This document shows positions 58,173 to 64,000 of a stretch of 64,000 nt of DNA, piece by piece. Both the position numbers and the translations under genes were made by a program. The stretch is from Bromus sterilis. Lineage: Eukaryota > Streptophyta > Magnoliopsida > Poales > Poaceae. The stretch lies in contig OX465600.1 of assembly GCA_950022295.1 (NCBI GenBank), positions 1,984,001-2,048,000 on the forward strand, given 5' to 3'. Each line of letters starts with the position of its first letter. Positions within the stretch are counted from its first letter, which is position 1. Below the pieces are notes generated by a model. That model saw only the letters and a list, made by a program, of their open reading frames with translations. It had not been told where the DNA came from and did no database searches.

Positions 58173-58199
58173 GTCTTCTTCCTGTCCCAAACCCTACCC

Positions 58200-58929
58200 C
58201 ACCGCAATCCTCCGCCGCCGATGGCCGCTGGTCTCCGGCCTGATTTCCGCGAGCTCGGCCGGTCACGCAACCGCGGGGACAGCTCGAGGCCTGGGGGATT
58301 CATGGCGCGGTGTCCGGCGGGGGCCAGGCCAGAGTGGGATCGCGGGGTCCTAGCCGTTTCATGGCACGACGGGGGGAGGCGCCGCCGCTCGGCCGCTCGG
58401 CGACACAGGTACCACTTTTAGTTCCATAACAGATACACAGGGCAGCTACCTTTGAATTCAACTTCCTTTGGTCTAGTGTTTGTTGAAAACAAATTACTGC
58501 AGAATTTTTAGGCCCTGGTAAAACATTCAACAAGCCTTGCCTGAGCATGTTATTTTTTGTTTTGTTCATGTGGGCTATTAACTCTACTTAGTACTAACAC
58601 AAATAATCTGCCAAGAGGATCAGTAATCAAATCAACTCCTGTGTGAAATTTGCACATATCATGGTTATCTAACATTCAGAATCCAAAGTTAAGGCTCAAT
58701 ATGTGTGCACAAGACATCATCAAGGCAGGAGTTCAAATCTCTTAAGAAGTGGCAGAGTGTTGGGAATGCTTTGGTAATGCTGGTATGACGAGTAGGTTGC
58801 TGAAAGTAGAGTTAAGTTGTTCATGAAGCAATCAGCTTCAATTAGGGCTTACATGATCGAATATGTTCTTGCTTAGACGGTGGATCCTGGTTTGTTAAGA
58901 TCCTTCTATAGCTTGGCAACTTCTGGCAT
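58200..58929. other. GC-rich gene-like start, then intergenic sequence
   Basis: At 58220-58421 a GC-rich open frame begins MAAGLRPDFRELGRSRNRG and ends after about 66 codons. It looks like the first exon of a plant gene or a captured fragment, but nothing downstream extends it. The rest is featureless. Confidence 0.3.
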
Positions 58930-59778
58930 GATAGTAGCTTGATGGAGATGCTCTGGTTTTCATTGACCCGGATATTCTGCCCATGTGTGTGCGCAAAAAC
59001 ATGACTGTCCAGGAAGCTTTACAGGGTCCGAGATGGATGCTTGGATTGTGGCGCAGCAACTGCGATAGTTCTCCAAGCTGTGGAACAGAATTTGAAATAT
59101 TGACATTGATGTGGGTTCGGAAGACACGATATCCTGGAATAGCACCTGTGTGGTATACTTTGCCCGGTCAGCCAATCTTTCCCAGTTTCAGCGCTCTTTC
59201 TCTCCAATCAACTTCATGCGTCTTTGGAAATCCATTGTTGAAGGCAAATGCAAGTTCTTTGGTTGGATACTCCTGTGTGGGAAACTGTTAACCAATGGAA
59301 CCTGCCCCATGATGATCATTGCTCCCTTTATGATCAAAAGGAGGAAACCGTCATGCACTTGGCTCTCGGCTGCTCTTTCTCCAGGTGGCACCTGTACCTT
59401 GCAGCCATGAGAGCTACTTCGATTACATCATGATGGAAGGATTGTGTCTCGAACCTCGACGACAAGTGCATCAGGACGACAGTCTACACTTGCTGGCATA
59501 TATGGAAGGAAAGAAATAGGAGAAAAATAATAATAATCTTTGAATGCACAGTAGCTGCTGCACCATATCATCCTACATCTGAACATGCCTTTACTCTCCT
59601 CTACGGCATGAGTTAAAATGAGCGACCACCAGAACCGGATTGATCTAGCCTACCTCCTTTTCTTTCTTTGTTTCGTTACTGGATGCTAAGCCCAACCAAG
59701 CTACGTAAAGAACCATTTGCTTCCCATCTTCTTAATGCATAGGAAGTAAAATGCCATTTCCTCAAAAGAAAAAAAAGC
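58930..59778 (+). mobile_element. 5'-truncated LINE remnant
   Basis: Broken plus frames read DTISWNSTCVVYFARSANLS, KCKFFGWILLCGKLLT, DQKEETVMHLALGCSFSRWH and CWHIWKERNRR (59115-59525). This is the zf-RVT region at the end of plant LINE ORF2. CTTAATGCATAGGAAGTAAA and an A-rich tail at 59763-59776 form the 3' end. Frameshifts show it is inactive. Confidence 0.75.
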
Positions 59779-59969
59779 AAGAAAGACATAGTACACATCG
59801 ATATGAAACTAGCTAATAATGCATGCCCAATCTCAGATCAAGATGGAACTAGGTAGCTGCGCGGTGAGCACAATGCGAACTATTGTTTCACCTTTTACTA
59901 AGAAGCAATTTCAGAGCAAGATGAATCAAATTAACCGTCTTAGGGAGTTAGTTAAATATATATACGGAT
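59779..59969. other. Short spacer, nothing recognised
   Basis: AT-rich sequence between the LINE remnant and the duplicated 3' flank of the GH31 gene. Confidence 0.3.
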
Positions 59970-59974
59970 TTGAT

Positions 59975-60275
59975 TTTCTGAGATGAGTGCAAGCTGCTAG
60001 ATGAGCGACCAAAGACGACAAATAGTGTTAGATATTTAGAAACAACAAACAACCTTCAGATTAACTTGTCAAAATTTTATTAAGAATTTTATATATCTAA
60101 TAATGTATTTTTTTGCAGGAATATAATAATGTAATTAACCGGCTCTGATATGAGTTCAAGCTTCTAGATGACGACAAATAATGTTAGATGTTTAGAAACC
60201 ACAAACCATAAGAAACTTCAAATTAACTTCTCTGAAAGTTTTATTCAGAATTTCAGATATATAATAATTGTGCAC
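59975..60275 (-). repeat. Tandem duplication beyond the 3' end of the GH31 gene
   Basis: Two units of about 150 bases (59975-60115 and 60145-60275) share GA-ATGAGT-CAAGCT-CTAGATGA, GACGACAAATA-TGTTAGAT, TTTAGAAAC-ACAAAC and AAATTTTATTAAGAATTT-like words. Confidence 0.65.
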
Positions 60276-60289
60276 AAATGGTTTCAATG

Positions 60290-63202
60290 TCAATGGGACA
60301 TTACGACCTTGATCTCGAACTCCTTTCCGATGGGCAGTGACAGGCCATTGACATTGAACGCTGCACTCGTCTGGGACTTGATGCGGGCTGCCTTGAGCTC
60401 AACTCCGTTTACATAGATGGTGAACCCCTTTGATGGGGACTGCAGACCCATGAAGACCACATTGCTGATGACGAGAGTCCGTCTAGGCGCGTATGAGTTC
60501 TGTACCACATGCGAACTCACTGTGGTCGTGATGATGCCTTTGCTCTCCTCCGTGTTGCAGTTAAATCTCACCTGGGTCCAGTTGCCTCCCACCGCGCCCA
60601 TCTCCATTGACTCGCCGTCATCCAAGAATAGTTCTCCGATGGCTGTGCCATTCTCCGCGAGCGCCACAAGGAGTTGAAACTCGCCTTGGCGTGAGGCGGA
60701 CGTTGTCAGTGCCGGCTGCTGCAGCGGTAGGATGTTTCCACCGGCCAGGTGCACATTTGCCGAGTCTACTGGCGCTTGGAGCGTTACACGCTTGCCGGTC
60801 TGTGTGGCGATAGTGAGGGGGTTGTTGTGGTCGTAGATATTGTACCATCTTCCAGCTGGGAAATAGGCGTCAACGGTGGTGGCTCCCGGCTCTAGGGCCG
60901 GAGTGACAAGAAAACCACGGCCGAGGAGGAACTGCTTGTTCACGTTGTAGGTGTCGGTGTCCTGGGGGTAGGAGAAGAAGAGCGGCCGTATGATGGGTGC
61001 CCCTGTTGTGTGTGCCTCATACATGAGCGTGTAGATGTAGGGGAGCAACCGGTACCGCGTCCCGAATGCCTTCCTTGCCGATTGCGCCGTTGACTCCCAT
61101 ACATAGAGCTCTCGCCGTTCGGTAGTCCTCTCCGTGTGTGCCCTCGCGAACGGGTAGAATGCACCGAGCTGGATCCAGCGGCTGCAGAGCTCCTGGCTTG
61201 TGTTGCCCCTGAAGCCGCATATGTCGGCACCGACCATGGGGATGCCGAAGAGCCCAAAGCTGAGCATAGTGTTGATGGAGTTTGCAAGCTCGTCCCAACG
61301 TGCGGAATTGTCACCGGTCCAGTGTGCAGCATAGCGACCTGAGCCAGGGAAGGTGGAGCGGCTGAGGATGAAGGGGCGACGCGCCGTGTCCTTGAGCAGT
61401 GCAGCGTGTGTGGCACGTGTCTCCAAGATGCCGAAGAGGTTGTGTGCGTCATACTCGGACACACCATTGTAGTGCACTGTGGAGACCGGCACTGTTTGGT
61501 TGTTGAGGGGGCGGTGCGTGCCAGAGTTGTTGATGTGGTATGGTGGGTCGTCCAGCGCGTTGAGCGGCTTCCACGGCCCGAAGTTGGAGGGCTCATTCAT
61601 GTCACACCACAACCCGTCTACGGGGATGGTCCGCCGGAACTCGGAGATCTTCTGTGCCCAGTACTCGGCGGCGCGTGGGTTCATGAAATCTGGGAAGTAG
61701 ACCTCGCCTGGCCACACTCTACCAACCACGTTGGTGCCGTTTCGCTTCAGGAAAAAGTCCTCGTTGGGCGTTGCTTCTTTTTTGATCTCAGGGTCTATGA
61801 TGACCACATATTTCTGGCCGTTACTGTGGAGCCGGTCCACGAATGGCCGGAGCTGCTTGGCCGGGTAGTTGACCGGATCGAGTGTGAAGTCCTGCCCACC
61901 GTCCATGTAGTCGATGTCCGACCAGACTCCCTCCAGTGGGATCTTGTATTTGGCGTAGCCAGCGACCACCTCCTCCAGGTCAGCCACATTCTTGTAGCCA
62001 TACCTGCACTGGTGGAACCCGAATGACCAGTATGGCATGGGTGCAGGGCGACCGACGAACTGGGTGTACTGGTCAACGACGGCGAGAGGGGATGGGCCGG
62101 CGAAGAAGTAGAAGTCGAGCACGCCACCGATCACCTTGTAGGTGAGGTAGGACCCTCCGTACAGAATGTCCATCCCGTTGCTATTGAGGAGGAGCACGCC
62201 ATGCGCAGCGCCGCCGGAGCGCACGTCCATGTAGAATGGATGTGAGCCATAGAGGTTCAGGCCCACATGGTCCGACCTCTCCAGATCCTCGTTCCACAAC
62301 GTGAACGTGTCGTTGGACTGAAGCCGAAACGTCTGTCTCGTCTGCTCGCCTAGACCGTACAACGATGCATGGCCGTCTGGAAGCGACGTTGTCACCTCCA
62401 AGTACCTGCATTTCAATTTCCATGCACATTGATCACTTGGCTACTCACTCATATACTGCTACTACCGTCACCTCCAAGCTTAAAAAGGTACGCATTGATC
62501 TATTTTCTCAATAATGAGGGAATATTATTTATTACGTACCGGTCCTTGAAGACGAGTGTAGCAGAAGTATCAAAGAGGATGTCACCGGTGGATCGGCGGG
62601 AGACGGTGAAGCGGAACGGGTTGGTGTGGATGGAGAAGGACATGTCCGAAGACGCCCTAGAGATGGTGGCGCTGCTCGGCAACGTGGTATTGCCCACACT
62701 AGGCGAGTCGAGCAAAACGTCCTCTGGCACTGACGTTGGGCGTGGGATGATGTCTTGGGGGACCTCCCATCGTGGATGGTCGGCGTCGGTGATACGCACG
62801 CGAAGCCGGTTATCCGTCTCCAGGCTGCGCCATCATATCAATACTATCAATCAATCGATACAAAAGGTTGGGCAAAAGAACAACTAATGTGTACATATAT
62901 AACCCCAACCAAACAATGCAATACATACACTCTCGAATCCTTTAGAAAAAGTATAGATAATCTCATGAATTAAACTCCTAGATCAGAATGAAGATCAAAC
63001 ACACTTGCCTTACAGTTAGGTTAAGCCTCTTTACATCGGGCCCAAATTCTGTCGTGCCACCTACAAGTTTCAAATTGGCCGATAGCTGGTTCCCTGACCT
63101 GACGACCGATTCGACGTCATAACCCGCGCTGCAATGATGGAGGATGCAAATGACTAAGGTGAAGAGAGCAAGAAGACCACGAGATGACGAGACAATGGCC
63201 AT
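60290..63202 (-). CDS. GH31 alpha-glucosidase, three exons
   Basis: Exons 63202-63009, 62824-62540 and 62405-60290 give 864 residues, the usual length for plant secreted alpha-glucosidases. The second intron is GT-AG. The first is best read as GC-AG (AAG|GCAAGT), because only this restores LTVSLETDNRLRVRITDAD, the conserved start of the N-terminal domain. Residues 1-26 form a signal peptide. The barrel carries the nucleophile Asp in LWCDMNEPSNF (about residue 428) and the acid/base Asp in HWTGDNSARWDEL (about residue 525). SFGFHQCRYGY, WSDIDYMDG and RPFILSRSTFPGSGRYAAHW also fit the family. Such enzymes remove terminal glucose from maltose and starch fragments, or xylose in the related alpha-xylosidases. 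I favour alpha-glucosidase from its likeness to cereal enzymes. All catalytic residues are intact. Confidence 0.9.
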
Positions 63203-63259
63203 CAGATGATTGGAGGGTATGCAACACAAGTGAGTGCCAACAACTATTGGACGCTTGGA

Positions 63260-63267
63260 TTTATATA
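63260..63267 (-). promoter_or_regulatory. TATA box of the GH31 gene
   Basis: The minus strand reads TAGTATATAAATCC, with TATATAAA 58-65 bases upstream of the start codon at 63202. Confidence 0.65.
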
Positions 63268-63299
63268 CTAGTAGTCATCTGGAATGTTTGGAAAGTTTT

Positions 63300-64000
63300 A
63301 AATATATTCCTAAGATTACCTATGGATAGGTAAGACTATAAAAGGTAGTACTTCCAAGTTATGACTTATCGCTTCATCCAAACGAGGAAGTAAATTAATT
63401 CTGATATACAAACAAAAATAAGTAAGGAAGAAAATTAATGTGAATTGCAATTACAATGCTCTCCCTTTGTTTTGATTTAATTATAAATCTAAGTTTATAA
63501 TAAGTGTTTTAAGTCAAAATTTATAAGTTTGACTAATTTTGTAAAAAAATATACACAACATCCGCAAAATTAAATTACTCACAGAATATCCATCTAAAAA
63601 TATATGTTCACAATGTATTTCTCTAGTCTTGTAGATATAGATATTGACTCACGTAAGTATTAGTATATTTTCAATTGATATTAGTTGTCCAATATTATAG
63701 GGGGTCTACTTCAGCACACCCCTATCCAAAAACACAAAAGGGTTATTTTATCCCTGTCTATTAATTAGCTGGTAATTCAGATTTAATGTATGTTTCCTAC
63801 CCAAATCCAAACTTGTCCCAATGGCAGTCCTTCGTCGTTTGATACCAACAAGATATGTATATCGTGAATTCTCAACATAGTACCTCCCTTGTAGTTTCCA
63901 TAAGGAGACACGCACATACTACGTTGGATTTGGATAGATCGTAATTGTGCCATTCTTGAATAATTAAAGTTGTGAGTTTGATCTAAGGAAAATTTGCTTA
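63300..64000. other. Upstream region of the GH31 gene with a MITE-like stretch
   Basis: From 63460, CTCCCTTTGTTTTGATTTAA then AAGTCAAAATTTATAAGTTT resembles the left part of a mariner-type MITE without a clear right end. No gene is seen up to the window edge. Confidence 0.4.

Noticed and set aside
60940..62127. Ser/Thr-rich frames inside the GH31 exon
   Set aside because: Shadow frames of the strongly supported GH31 protein.

Overview
This is plant nuclear DNA from a grass, most likely a wheat or barley relative (Triticeae). The signs are intron-containing genes with GT-AG splice sites, a DUF6598 gene (a family abundant in grass genomes), GC-rich exons in AT-rich flanks, many Stowaway and Tourist MITEs, and nested retroelements typical of Triticeae gene islands. 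No bacterial, organellar or CRISPR features are present. All exon structures are my own reading of splice signals, reading-frame phase and family likeness. No transcript was available.

Layout. 0-4 kb: a divergent pair of related genes, one cut by the left edge and one complete DUF6598 gene. 4.2-6.5 kb: a LINE remnant and a Copia reverse-transcriptase remnant split by a MITE. 7-10.6 kb: a thaumatin-like protein and an RRM protein resembling AIPP1/EDM3, both on minus. 11.2-17 kb: a CYP71-clan P450 (CYP92-like) on minus, with a partial upstream-coordinate duplicate of its 3' end and flank; the second copy is interrupted by a retroposon with a 13-bp target duplication. 17-22 kb: an AT-rich degenerate tandem array and an internally deleted PIF/Harbinger element. 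22.6-23.9 kb: an LEA_2 (NHL-type) membrane protein. 24-31 kb: repeated blocks broken by a solo LTR of about 4.1 kb. 32.8-39.5 kb: a complete LTR retrotransposon with two LTRs and a 5-bp target duplication but no recognisable polymerase. 40.9-45.9 kb: a nine-exon SPARK-type receptor-like kinase on minus. 46-55 kb: MITEs, a SINE inside a long inverted-repeat element, and degenerate sequence. 55.1-57.5 kb: a PI-PLC X domain protein with an unusually long Ser/Pro-rich tail and a GPI-like end. 58-60 kb: a LINE remnant. 60.3-63.2 kb: a GH31 alpha-glucosidase on minus whose first intron appears to be of the rare GC-AG type.

The host genes do not form a visible pathway or operon; they are independent plant genes (defence-like, epigenetic or RNA-binding, oxidative metabolism, cell surface, signalling, starch or glucan hydrolysis). 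I found no convincing undescribed multi-gene system. The most unusual points are the head-to-head DUF6598-type pair, the GC-AG intron, the long tail of the PLC-like protein, the partly duplicated P450 locus, and tandem repeats inside host introns.
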